Of a DNA stretch of 64,000 nucleotides, positions 8,138 to 16,694 are shown piece after piece. A program made the translations under genes and the position numbers. Position 1 is the first letter of the stretch, and every line of letters starts with the position of its first letter. The notes under the pieces are model-generated. The model had not been told where the DNA came from. It made no database searches and saw only the letters and a program-made list of their open reading frames with translations. This DNA is from Bog-756 sp963812525. Its GTDB lineage: Bacteria > Actinomycetota > Acidimicrobiia > Acidimicrobiales > RAAP-2. The DNA is taken from the NCBI GenBank assembly GCA_963812525.1, contig CAWEVL010000012.1:62001-126000 (forward strand), given 5' to 3'.

Positions 8138-9424
8138 GTGCCCCTGGCCTCGCTGCGCCCGCTCCGCTCGCGGAATTTCGCGCTCATCTGGTCGGCGGCG
8201 CTCGTCTCCAACATCGGGTCGTGGATGCAGACGGTGGCCCTCGGGGTGCTGGTCTTCGCCCGCACCGACCAGCCGGGATGGACCGGTCTGGTGGCCGCCG
8301 CCGCCTTCATCCCCATCGGGCTGCTGGCCCCGTTGGGCGGCGCCCTGGCCGACCGACTCGACCGGCGGCGCTGGCTCATCGTCACCACGCTGGCCGAGAT
8401 GGCCTTCGCCACCGTGCTCGCCGTACTGGCCGGCACCGGACACGATCCGCCGGGGGTGCTGGTGGTGCTGGCCTTCCTGGGCGGGGCCTCGGGGGCCATC
8501 GGGTTCCCGGCCTTCCAGGCCATGGTGCCCGACCTGGTCCCCACCGAGGATCTCCTCGGCGCCGTCTCCCTGTCGTCGGCCCAGTTCAACCTCGGGAGGG
8601 TGGTCGGCCCCGCGCTGGCCGGCCTGGCGCTGCTCAGTCACAACTACGGGCTGGTGTTCGGCATCAACGCCGCCTCCTTCGCCGCCGTCGTGGTGGCCCT
8701 GGTCATGGTCAGGCTGCCCAAGCCGGTGGTCTCCCACGAGCGGATCAGCATGGCGTCCCGGCTGGCCGCCGGGGCCCGGGCCGCGGCCGGCGAGCCGGGA
8801 TGCCGCGCCGCCATCGAGCTCATCGCCCTCGTCGCCCTCCTGGCCTCCCCGTTCATCGCCCTGGTGCCGGCCATGTCGGCGGTGCTCGACCGGGGCGGGG
8901 TCAGCACCCAGGTGGGCACGGCCATCCTGGTCACCGCCCAGGGCATCGGCGCGGTCGCCGGCGCCCTGGTCCTCCCGACCCTGGCCGAGCGGGTGGGTCG
9001 TCGGGCCATGCTGCAGTCGGCCCTGTTCCTCCTGCCCGTCCTCTTGGTGCTGTACGGCCTGGCCCCGTCCCTCTGGGTCTCCGCCCTGGCCTTCCTGGCC
9101 GTCGGCGCCGGGTACATCGCCGTGCTCTCCGGGCTCAACACGGTGGTGCAGCTCCGGGCCCCGGCCGAGGTCCGGGGCCGGGTCCTGTCCATCTACATGA
9201 TGGGCCTGGGGATCGTCTACCCGATCGGCGCGGTGGTGCAGGGAACCATCGCCAACCACACCGGAGTCCGGACGGTGACCGTGGTCGGTGCCCTGGCCAT
9301 GTTGGCCACGGTGGCGGCCATCGCCGCCCTCCGGCCCGTCGTCTTCACCGCGTTGGGTGATCCGGGTACGGCGGTGTCTCTCGGGCCGTCCGCCCCGCTC
9401 GTCCCCACCGAGGAGCTCCCCTGA
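8138..9424 (+). CDS. MFS transporter (MFS_3 / EntS-like exporter branch)
   Basis: A 428-residue protein with about 12 hydrophobic segments. It begins LRPLRSRNFALIWSAAL, typical of the EntS/MFS_3 branch, and has the loop 2-3 motif GGALADRLDRRR and a matching LAERVGRR between segments 8 and 9. That branch usually exports small molecules such as siderophores. GTG at 8138 is selected because TAACCT lies 6 nt upstream. The AMP-ligase gene follows after 22 nt and may be on the same transcript. The substrate is unknown. Confidence 0.85.
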   Translation: MPLASLRPLRSRNFALIWSAALVSNIGSWMQTVALGVLVFARTDQPGWTGLVAAAAFIPIGLLAPLGGALADRLDRRRWLIVTTLAEMAFATVLAVLAGTGHDPPGVLVVLAFLGGASGAIGFPAFQAMVPDLVPTEDLLGAVSLSSAQFNLGRVVGPALAGLALLSHNYGLVFGINAASFAAVVVALVMVRLPKPVVSHERISMASRLAAGARAAAGEPGCRAAIELIALVALLASPFIALVPAMSAVLDRGGVSTQVGTAILVTAQGIGAVAGALVLPTLAERVGRRAMLQSALFLLPVLLVLYGLAPSLWVSALAFLAVGAGYIAVLSGLNTVVQLRAPAEVRGRVLSIYMMGLGIVYPIGAVVQGTIANHTGVRTVTVVGALAMLATVAAIAALRPVVFTALGDPGTAVSLGPSAPLVPTEELP

Positions 9425-9446
9425 GCACCCTCCCACGGAGGCTCGG

Positions 9447-10859
9447 GTGAGCACGCCGACCGGTGTCGAGGTGCTGACCCCGGCCACCGCCGAGCCGGCC
9501 CAGCGTCGGGTGGCCGGGGCCCTGCAGGCGTCGGGGCTGGGGCCGGGGGACCGGATCGCCTTCAGCCTTCCCTCGTCGGCCGCCCTGCTCTGCGCGGTCC
9601 TCGGGGCGCTGCGGGTCGGGGTGGTGCCGGTCCTGCTCAACGCCACCCTGCTCGACGAGGAGCGGGACGCGCTGGTGGCTGATGCCCGGCCCACCCTGGT
9701 GGTGACCGACGGGGAGGCGCTGGCCGCACTGCACCACGGCCCTCCGGTCGAGCTGGCCCCGTACCCATTGGCCCGTCCCATGCACTACACCTCGGGCACC
9801 ACGGGTCGGTCGAAGGGGGTGTGGTCGGGGGTCTGGAGCGCGGAGGAGGCAGCGGCCTCCTTCGCCGACGAGGCCGACCTGTGGTCGTTCGGTCCCGGCG
9901 ACGTCCACCTGGTCTGCTCCCCGATGTACCACTCGGTGTCCGTCCGGTTCGCCGGCGCCACCCTGTTGCGGGGCGGGACCTGCGTGGTGCTCAGCCGCTT
10001 CGACGCCGAGACGGCCCGCTCGGTCCTGGCCGGCCAGGACGGTGCACCCACCCCGACCACCACGTTCATGGCCCCGGCGGCTCTGAGCCGGCTGCTGGAC
10101 TCGGTGGCCGGCACGCCGGCGCGGTTCGACGCCCTGCGCCTGCTGGTCCACGCCGGTTCGCCCTGCCCCCCGTCGGTCAAGCGGGCGGCCATGGCCCGGG
10201 TGGGCCCCGGTGTGGTGTGGGAGTTCTACGGATCGACCGAGGGCCAGTTCACCGTGTGCTCGCCCGAGGAGTGGACCGAGCGCCCCGGCACCGTGGGGCG
10301 GGCCCGACCGGGCCGGGCCCTCTCGGTGGACGACGACGGGACCATCTGGTGCCGTCCCCCCGGGTTCGCCCGCTTCCGGTACTGGGGGGACGCGGCCAAG
10401 ACCGACGCCGCCTGGCGGGACGGGTCCTTCACGGTGGGCGACCTCGGCCGGCTGGACGACGACGGCTACCTGTTCATCGACGGACGGCGGGACGATCTCA
10501 TCATCAGTGGCGGGGTCAACGTGTACCCGGCCGAGGTCGAGGCGGTGCTGGCCGGCGTGGACGGGCTCGCCGAGGTGGCCGTGTTCGGCCGGCCCGACCG
10601 ACGCTGGGGCCAGCGGGTCTGCGCCGCGCTGGTACCGGGCCCGGGGAGGGGGGACGGCGGGGTGGCCGCGGTGGTGGACGCCGTGTCGGCCCACGCCGGG
10701 CGCCATCTGGCTGGCTACAAGCGTCCCAAGGAGTACGTGGTGCTCGAAGCGTTGCCCAGGACCGCCACCGGCAAGGTGCAGCGCATGCTCATCCCCGGAC
10801 TGCTCCCCGACGCCACCGGCCGGGAGGAGGGGGAGCGGTCGGGGTTCGGGCACCCCTGA
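9447..10859 (+). CDS. AMP-dependent acyl-CoA synthetase / ligase
   Basis: A 470-residue member of the ANL adenylate-forming superfamily, somewhat shorter than the usual 500-550 because the N-terminus is trimmed. The P-loop motif MHYTSGTTGRSKG, the A5 motif EFYGSTEGQ, the hinge region GRRDDLIISGGVNVYPAEVE and the C-terminal lysine motif RTATGKVQRM are all present, so it should activate a carboxylate to acyl-AMP and then a thioester. GTG at 9447 has a GGAGG site upstream. It follows the MFS gene at 22 nt. The acid substrate (fatty or aromatic) cannot be inferred. Confidence 0.85.
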   Translation: MSTPTGVEVLTPATAEPAQRRVAGALQASGLGPGDRIAFSLPSSAALLCAVLGALRVGVVPVLLNATLLDEERDALVADARPTLVVTDGEALAALHHGPPVELAPYPLARPMHYTSGTTGRSKGVWSGVWSAEEAAASFADEADLWSFGPGDVHLVCSPMYHSVSVRFAGATLLRGGTCVVLSRFDAETARSVLAGQDGAPTPTTTFMAPAALSRLLDSVAGTPARFDALRLLVHAGSPCPPSVKRAAMARVGPGVVWEFYGSTEGQFTVCSPEEWTERPGTVGRARPGRALSVDDDGTIWCRPPGFARFRYWGDAAKTDAAWRDGSFTVGDLGRLDDDGYLFIDGRRDDLIISGGVNVYPAEVEAVLAGVDGLAEVAVFGRPDRRWGQRVCAALVPGPGRGDGGVAAVVDAVSAHAGRHLAGYKRPKEYVVLEALPRTATGKVQRMLIPGLLPDATGREEGERSGFGHP

Positions 10860-10861
10860 GC

Positions 10862-10867
10862 GATACT
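10862..10867 (+). promoter_or_regulatory. Leaderless-type -10 element (GATACT)
   Basis: GATACT, 6-nt spacer, then ATG at 10874. It starts just after the AMP-ligase stop and probably drives the run of genes to 16635. Confidence 0.45.
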
Positions 10868-10873
10868 GGACCG

Positions 10874-12277
10874 ATGAGCCCCGTCGACGCCGGCCCTCCC
10901 ATCGCCACCATCAATCCCGCCACCGGCGAGGTGCTGCAGACCTTCGAGCCCTACGACAGCGCCGCCGTGGAGCAGCGGCTGGCCGCCGCGGCCACCGCCG
11001 TCCCCCTCTGGGCCCGGAGCACCTTCGACGAGCGGGCGCGGCTGCTCATCACCGCCGCCGAACTCCTGGAGGGGGAGCTCCCCGACGTGGCCCACGTGGT
11101 CACCACGGAGATGGGCAAGCCCTTCGCCCAGGCCAAGGGCGAGGTGGCCAAGTGCGCCAGCGGGTTCCGGTGGTTCGCCGAGCACGCCGAGGCCATGCTC
11201 ACCGACGAGGAGGTGGCGGTGGACGCCTCGCTCGGCCTCATCACCTACCAGCCCCTGGGCGCCGTCCTGGCCATCATGCCCTGGAACTTCCCCCTGTGGC
11301 AGGTGGTCCGGTTCCTGGCCCCGGCCATCATGGCGGGCAACGTGGGCCTGCTGAAGCACGCCCCGAGCGTGCCCCGCACCGCCCTCTTCCTGGAGGACCT
11401 GTTCCGGCGGGCCGGGGCCGGCGACGGCGTGTTCCAGACCCTGCTGGTCGGCACCGACCAGGTGCCGGGCATCATCGCCGATCCCCGGGTGGCGGCCATC
11501 ACCCTGACCGGGAGCGTGGGCGCGGGCCGGGCGGTGGCCGCCCAGGCCGGCGCGGTGGGCAAGAAGATCGTCCTCGAGCTGGGGGGCAGCGACCCGTTCA
11601 TCGTGCTGCCCTCGGCCGACCTGGACCGGGCGGTGGCCGTCGGCGTGGAGGCCCGGACCCAGAACGCCGGCCAGTCGTGCATCGCCGCCAAGCGCTTCAT
11701 CGTCCACCGGGACGTGGCCGAGGCGTTCACGGCCGGGTTCGTGGCCGGCATGGAGGCACTGTCGGTGGGCGACCCCTTCGATCCCTCGACCGAGGTGGGT
11801 CCGCTGGTCACGGCGGCGGCCTGTGACACCATCGCCGCCCAGGTGGACGACGCCCGCGCCCAGGGGGCGACCATCCTGTGCGGGGGCGAGCGGGTGGTCG
11901 GCCCGGCCGGCCCCGACCACCCGGGCTACTTCTACCGGCCCACGGTGATCACCGACATCACCCCGGCCATGCGGGTGGCCACCGAGGAGGTGTTCGGGCC
12001 GGTGGCCCTGCTCACCGTGGTGGCCGACGCCGACGAGGCCCTGGCCCTGGCCAATGGCACCGAGTTCGGCCTGGGCTCGAGCGTGTGGACCAACGATCCC
12101 GACGAGCAGCAGCGGTTCGTCACCGAGCTGCAGGCCGGCCAGGTCTTCGTCAACGGCATGGTGGTGTCGATGCCGGAGCTCCCCTTCGGGGGGATCAAGA
12201 GCTCGGGGATCGGCCGGGAGCTGTCCAGCTGGGGCCTGCACGAGTTCTGCAACATCAAGTCGGTGTGGGTGGCCTGA
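10874..12277 (+). CDS. NAD(P)-dependent aldehyde dehydrogenase, succinate-semialdehyde dehydrogenase-like
   Basis: A 467-residue aldehyde dehydrogenase. Motifs include MPWNFPLWQ, LTGSVGAGR, active-site Glu in LELGGSDPF, and catalytic Cys269 in NAGQSCIAAKRF, followed by EEVFGPVALL and GGIKSSGIGREL. QSCIAAKRF and the short N-terminus are typical of the GabD/Sad succinate-semialdehyde branch, which would complete GABA breakdown from polyamines, though it is not adjacent to the PuuA-like set. The stop overlaps the cysteine desulfurase ATG by one base (TGATG). Confidence 0.85.
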   Translation: MSPVDAGPPIATINPATGEVLQTFEPYDSAAVEQRLAAAATAVPLWARSTFDERARLLITAAELLEGELPDVAHVVTTEMGKPFAQAKGEVAKCASGFRWFAEHAEAMLTDEEVAVDASLGLITYQPLGAVLAIMPWNFPLWQVVRFLAPAIMAGNVGLLKHAPSVPRTALFLEDLFRRAGAGDGVFQTLLVGTDQVPGIIADPRVAAITLTGSVGAGRAVAAQAGAVGKKIVLELGGSDPFIVLPSADLDRAVAVGVEARTQNAGQSCIAAKRFIVHRDVAEAFTAGFVAGMEALSVGDPFDPSTEVGPLVTAAACDTIAAQVDDARAQGATILCGGERVVGPAGPDHPGYFYRPTVITDITPAMRVATEEVFGPVALLTVVADADEALALANGTEFGLGSSVWTNDPDEQQRFVTELQAGQVFVNGMVVSMPELPFGGIKSSGIGRELSSWGLHEFCNIKSVWVA

Positions 12278-13437
12278 TGCCCGAGCGGCGGGCGTACCTG
12301 GACCACGCCGCCACCACCCCCCTGCGACCCGAGGCCGCCGAGGCCATGCGGCCCCACCTGTCCGGCGAGTACGGCAATCCCTCGGGTGGTCACCACGAGT
12401 CGCGACGGGCCCGGCGGGCGGTGGACGACGCCAGGGAGACCGTGGCCGCCCTGCTCGGGGCCGACCTCGGCGAGGTGGTCTTCACCTCGGGGGGGACCGA
12501 GGCGGACAATCTGGCGGTGACCGGCGGCTGGAAGGCGGTGGCCGCCGGTGGGCCGTCGCCTCCGGGCATCGTGTGCACGGCCTTCGAGCACCACGCCGTG
12601 CTGGAGACCTGCCGGGCCCTGGCCCGCCAGTCCGGGGCCGAATTCCGCGAGGTGCCGGCGGACCGGTGCGGCCTGATCGACCCGGGCGCCCTGGCCGAGG
12701 CGTGTACGCCGGACGTGGGCCTGGTGTCGTTGATGGCCGTGAACAACGAGGTCGGCACGGTACAGGGGCTCGGGCCCCTGGCCGAGATCGTCAGGACCGG
12801 GTCGCCCCGGGCGGTGCTGCACACCGACGCCGTCCAGGCCGCGCCGTGGCTCCCGGTCGGTCAGCTGACCCAGGCGTTCGATCTGGTGTCGGTCAGCGCC
12901 CACAAGTTCGGGGGCCCCCAGGGCGTGGGCGCCCTGGTGGTTCGCCACGGCACCGGCCTGGTGGCCCAGGCCACCGGCGGGGGACAGGAGCGGGACCGTC
13001 GGAGCGGGACCCCCAACGTGGCCGGCATCGTGGCCATGGCCGCCGCCCTCGGCCGGGCCGTGGAGGACCAGGCCCGGGACAACGTGCGGGTGGGGGCGCT
13101 GCGGGACCGCCTGGCCGAGGGCCTCCTCGCCGCCGTCCCCGGCACGGCCTGGACGGGGTCGACGGACGCCGCCCCCGGCTTCTGCCATCTGCGGTTCACC
13201 GGCCTCGAGAGCGAGGCGCTGGTGCTGCTGCTCGACCAGGCGGGCCTGGCCGTCTCGGCCGGTGCGGCCTGTTCCAGCGGCGCCGTCGAGGCCAGCCACG
13301 TGCTGTCGGCCATGGGATTCGACCGGTCCGAGGCCACGGGTGGCATCCGCTTCTCCCTGGGGTGGACGACCAATGACGAGGACATCGACCTGGCCCTGTC
13401 GGTCGTCCCGGGCGCCGTCGCCCAGCTGCGAGACTGA
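12277..13437 (+). CDS. Cysteine desulfurase (IscS/NifS family, PLP-dependent)
   Basis: A 386-residue class V aminotransferase-fold enzyme that takes sulfur from cysteine as a protein persulfide. The N-terminal YLDHAATTPLRPEA, the PLP Schiff-base Lys210 in SVSAHKFGGP and the active-site Cys332 in SAGAACSSG are clear. The long loop around the Cys (AACSSGAVEASHVL) is of the IscS type. The gene lies 4 nt before mnmA, indicating that its sulfur supplies tRNA 2-thiouridine synthesis. It overlaps the dehydrogenase upstream by one base. Complete and typical in length. Confidence 0.92.
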   Translation: MPERRAYLDHAATTPLRPEAAEAMRPHLSGEYGNPSGGHHESRRARRAVDDARETVAALLGADLGEVVFTSGGTEADNLAVTGGWKAVAAGGPSPPGIVCTAFEHHAVLETCRALARQSGAEFREVPADRCGLIDPGALAEACTPDVGLVSLMAVNNEVGTVQGLGPLAEIVRTGSPRAVLHTDAVQAAPWLPVGQLTQAFDLVSVSAHKFGGPQGVGALVVRHGTGLVAQATGGGQERDRRSGTPNVAGIVAMAAALGRAVEDQARDNVRVGALRDRLAEGLLAAVPGTAWTGSTDAAPGFCHLRFTGLESEALVLLLDQAGLAVSAGAACSSGAVEASHVLSAMGFDRSEATGGIRFSLGWTTNDEDIDLALSVVPGAVAQLRD

Positions 13438-13441
13438 TCCC

Positions 13442-14515
13442 ATGCGCGTGCTGGTGGCCATGTCGGGCGGCGTCGACTCGTCGGTGGCGGCCGCCCTGTT
13501 GGCCGACCGGCTGGGCCGGGACCACGTGGTCGGGGCCACCCTCAAGCTGTGGGGCGGCGAGTCGGACTCGGGCTGCTGCTCGGTGGCCGACGTGGACGAC
13601 GCCCGCCGGGTGGCCGACCAGCTGGGCCTGGTCCACCACGTGTTCAACTTCGCCGCCACCTTCGAGGACCGGGTGGTGGCGCCCTACGTCCGGGGCCACG
13701 CCGAGGGCCGGACCCCCAACCCGTGCATCGAGTGCAATCGCCACCTCAAGTTCGACCGCCTGCTGGAGCGCGCCGTCCACCTGGGCTTCGACGCCGTGGC
13801 CACCGGACACCACGCCCGCCGGGCCGAGACTCCGGACGGGCGGTTCCGGCTCTGCCGGGGGGCGGATCGGGACAAGGACCAGTCCTACGTGCTGGCCATG
13901 CTGGGGCAGGACCAGCTGGCCCGGGTGGTGTTCCCGGTCGGGGAGCTGACCAAGGCCGGGGTCAGGGCCGAGGCGCGGCGGCGGGGCCTGCGCACGGCGG
14001 CCAAGCCCGACAGCCAGGACGTCTGCTTCATCCGCTCGGAGGAGGGCCGTGCCGGGTTCCTGGCCGATCGGATCCCGCTCCATCCCGGCCGGCTGGTCGA
14101 TGACCGGTCCGGCGCCGACCTCGGGGCGGTCGAGGCGGTGGAGCTGGTGACGGTGGGCCAGCGCCGGGGGATGGGGCACGGTGCGGACGGCCGCCGGCGG
14201 TTCGTCACCGCGGTGGACGTCCCGGCCCGACGGGTGAGGGTCGGTCCTCCGGAGGCGGCCTGCGCCCCCGAGGTGGCGTTGCACACGGTGACCTGGGTCG
14301 ACGGAGACCCCACCGGGGACGGCACCGTCCCCGTCGGCCTGGTGGCCCAGTGCAGCGCCCACGGACGGCCGGTGCCGGTCGAGGTGGCCCGGGCCGGGGG
14401 TGGCCTGGTGGTGCGGTTCGACTCGGCCCAGCGACGCATCGCCCCCGGCCAGACCGTGGCCCTCTACGACCCGCACCGTCCCGACGAGGTGGTCGGGTCG
14501 GGCATCGCCCGATGA
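13442..14515 (+). CDS. mnmA: tRNA-specific 2-thiouridylase MnmA
   Basis: A 357-residue enzyme that adenylates uridine 34 of tRNA and swaps oxygen for sulfur. The PP-loop is MSGGVDSSVAA at residues 7-17. The two catalytic cysteines are Cys95 in NPCIECN and Cys195 in SQDVCFI, and ATGHHAR and KDQSYVLAML are family signatures. It sits 4 nt after the cysteine desulfurase that feeds it and overlaps the ligA ATG by 4 nt. Length and domain order are normal. Confidence 0.96.
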   Translation: MRVLVAMSGGVDSSVAAALLADRLGRDHVVGATLKLWGGESDSGCCSVADVDDARRVADQLGLVHHVFNFAATFEDRVVAPYVRGHAEGRTPNPCIECNRHLKFDRLLERAVHLGFDAVATGHHARRAETPDGRFRLCRGADRDKDQSYVLAMLGQDQLARVVFPVGELTKAGVRAEARRRGLRTAAKPDSQDVCFIRSEEGRAGFLADRIPLHPGRLVDDRSGADLGAVEAVELVTVGQRRGMGHGADGRRRFVTAVDVPARRVRVGPPEAACAPEVALHTVTWVDGDPTGDGTVPVGLVAQCSAHGRPVPVEVARAGGGLVVRFDSAQRRIAPGQTVALYDPHRPDEVVGSGIAR

Positions 14516-16635
14516 GCTCCCGCCGGACCGGGCCCGACGGCGTCGGGACCGACCGGGACGGCCGGGATCCGGTGGCCCGGGCCGGGGCGCTGCGGGCGAT
14601 CATCGCCCACCACAACGACCGCTACCACCGGCTCGACGACCCGGAGATCGCCGATGCCGAGTACGACGCGCTGGTGCGGGAGCTGCGGGGAATCGAGGCC
14701 GAACATCCCGACCTGGTGGTCCCGGAGTCACCCACCTCGACGGTGGGAGCGCCCCCCTCGACCCTGTTCGCCCCGGTGGCCCACCGGGTGCCCATGATGA
14801 GCCTGGACAACGCCTTCAGCCCCGACGAGCTCCAGGCCTGGGCCGACCGGCTGGCCAAGCAGGTCCCCGAGGACACCGCCTTCGTCTGCGAGCTGAAGAT
14901 CGATGGCCTGGCCATCTCCCTCACCTACCGGGACGGGCGCTTCGTGCAGGCGGCCACCCGTGGCGACGGGCGCACCGGCGAGGACGTCACGGTCAACGTG
15001 GCCACCATCGCCGACATCCCGTCCTCGCTCGACGAGGCGGTCAGCCCCCCACCGGCGCTCATCGAGGTGCGGGGCGAGGTCTACATGCCGATCAGCGCGT
15101 TCGAGGAGCTCAACCGGCGCCAGTCCGAGTCCGGGGAACGGCTCTTCGTCAATCCACGCAACTCGGCGGCCGGGTCCCTGCGTCAGAAGGACCCGTCCAT
15201 CACCGCCAGCCGGGACCTCTCCTACTGGGCCTACCAGATCGGCGAGCTGCAACCGGCGGCCGGACCGGGCGGGGCCGACGACCCGCCCCCCGGGGCGCTG
15301 GCCGCCACCCATGCCGACATCCTGGCCTGGCTGGACCGCGCCGGCTTTCCCGTCAATCCCGAGCGCACCCTGGTCCGTGGCCTCGCCGCCGTCCTCGACT
15401 TCTGCCGGCGATGGGAGGCCGGCCGCCACGACCTCGACTACGAGATCGACGGGGTGGTGGTCAAGGTCGACGACCTCGAGCTCCAGCGCCGGCTGGGGGC
15501 GACCTCCCGGGCGCCCCGCTGGGCCATCGCCTACAAGTTCCCCCCCGAGGAGCGGACCACCACCCTGCTCGGCGTCGAGGTCTCCATCGGCCGGACGGGC
15601 AAGGCCACCCCCTTCGCCGTGCTGGAACCGGTCTTCGTGGGCGGCTCCACGGTCTCCCTGGCCACGCTGCACAACGAGGACCAGGTGGGTCTGAAGGACG
15701 TACGGCCCGGTGACACGGTGGTGGTGCGCAAGGCCGGTGACGTCATCCCCGAGGTGGTCGGACCGGTGCTGGTCAAGGGCCGGCGTCGGAAGCCCCGGTG
15801 GAGGTTCCCGACCACCTGTCCGAGCTGCGGGGCGCCCCTGGTGCGGCTCCCCGACGAGAGCGACACCTTCTGTACCAACCTCGACTGTCCGGGCCAGCGC
15901 ATCCAGCGCATTGCCCACTTCGCCTCGCGGTCGGCCATGGACATCGAAGGGCTCGGGGAGCAGCGGGTGCAGCTCTTCGTGGACCAGGGGCTGCTCAGCG
16001 ACGTGGCCGACCTCTACTCGTTCACCCCCGAGACCTTCGAGGGCCTCGAGGGCTTCGCCGCCGTCTCGATCGGCAACCTGCTCGGCGCCATCGACGACTC
16101 CCGGGCCCGCCCCCTGCACCGGGTCCTCATCGGTCTCGGCATCCGTCACCTCGGGCAGGTGGGCTCGATCGCCCTGGCCCGGGCCCTCGGTGACATCGAT
16201 GCCATCATCGGCGCCGACGAGGCCACGCTGGCCGGGGTGGACGGTGTCGGGCCGGTGATCGCCGCCAGCGTGGCCCGCTGGCTGGCCTCCGACGTGAACC
16301 GGTCGGTGGTCGAGCGCCTGCGGGCGGCCGGGCTGACCCTGGAGGAGCCGGGCCGGGACGTGGCCGCCGCCGCACCGGAGCTGCCCCAGACCCTGGCGGG
16401 CCGATCGGTGGTGGTCAGCGGCACCCTCGAGCACTACTCCCGGGAGGAGGCCGAGGCGGCCATCCTGGCCCGGGGGGGCAAGTCGCCCGGCACGGTGTCG
16501 AAGAAGACCTTCGCCCTGGTGGTGGGGGAGTCGCCCGGGGCCTCCAAGGTCACCAAGGCCGAGCAGCTCGGGGTACCGGTGGTCGACGGGCCCGGATTCG
16601 CCCCGCTGTTGGAGACGGGGGACCTTCCGGGCTAG
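14512..16635 (+). CDS. ligA: NAD-dependent DNA ligase LigA
   Basis: A 707-residue replicative and repair ligase. Domains in order are Ia (HHNDRYHRLDDPEI), the adenylation domain with the nucleophile Lys129 in CELKIDGLA, the OB fold (SIGRTGKATPFAVLEPV), a four-Cys zinc finger (CPSCGAPL then CTNLDC), helix-hairpin-helix repeats around LGIRHLGQVG and VDGVGPVIA, and a C-terminal BRCT domain (LAGRSVVVSGTLEHYSRE). ATG at 14512 overlaps the mnmA stop. The first 20 residues are variable and charged. All catalytic parts are intact. Confidence 0.97.
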   Translation: MSSRRTGPDGVGTDRDGRDPVARAGALRAIIAHHNDRYHRLDDPEIADAEYDALVRELRGIEAEHPDLVVPESPTSTVGAPPSTLFAPVAHRVPMMSLDNAFSPDELQAWADRLAKQVPEDTAFVCELKIDGLAISLTYRDGRFVQAATRGDGRTGEDVTVNVATIADIPSSLDEAVSPPPALIEVRGEVYMPISAFEELNRRQSESGERLFVNPRNSAAGSLRQKDPSITASRDLSYWAYQIGELQPAAGPGGADDPPPGALAATHADILAWLDRAGFPVNPERTLVRGLAAVLDFCRRWEAGRHDLDYEIDGVVVKVDDLELQRRLGATSRAPRWAIAYKFPPEERTTTLLGVEVSIGRTGKATPFAVLEPVFVGGSTVSLATLHNEDQVGLKDVRPGDTVVVRKAGDVIPEVVGPVLVKGRRRKPRWRFPTTCPSCGAPLVRLPDESDTFCTNLDCPGQRIQRIAHFASRSAMDIEGLGEQRVQLFVDQGLLSDVADLYSFTPETFEGLEGFAAVSIGNLLGAIDDSRARPLHRVLIGLGIRHLGQVGSIALARALGDIDAIIGADEATLAGVDGVGPVIAASVARWLASDVNRSVVERLRAAGLTLEEPGRDVAAAAPELPQTLAGRSVVVSGTLEHYSREEAEAAILARGGKSPGTVSKKTFALVVGESPGASKVTKAEQLGVPVVDGPGFAPLLETGDLPG

Positions 16636-16676
16636 GGCCCGAGCGCCCAGTCCACCGCTTCGGGGCCCCTGCTCGG

Positions 16677-16682
16677 TAGCCT
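16677..16682 (+). promoter_or_regulatory. -10-like element (TAGCCT) of the kinase gene
   Basis: TAGCCT lies 12 nt before the ATG at 16695. The short leader includes a GGAGAT ribosome site, so this transcript is probably leadered rather than leaderless. Confidence 0.4.
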
Positions 16683-16694
16683 GGTCCGGAGATC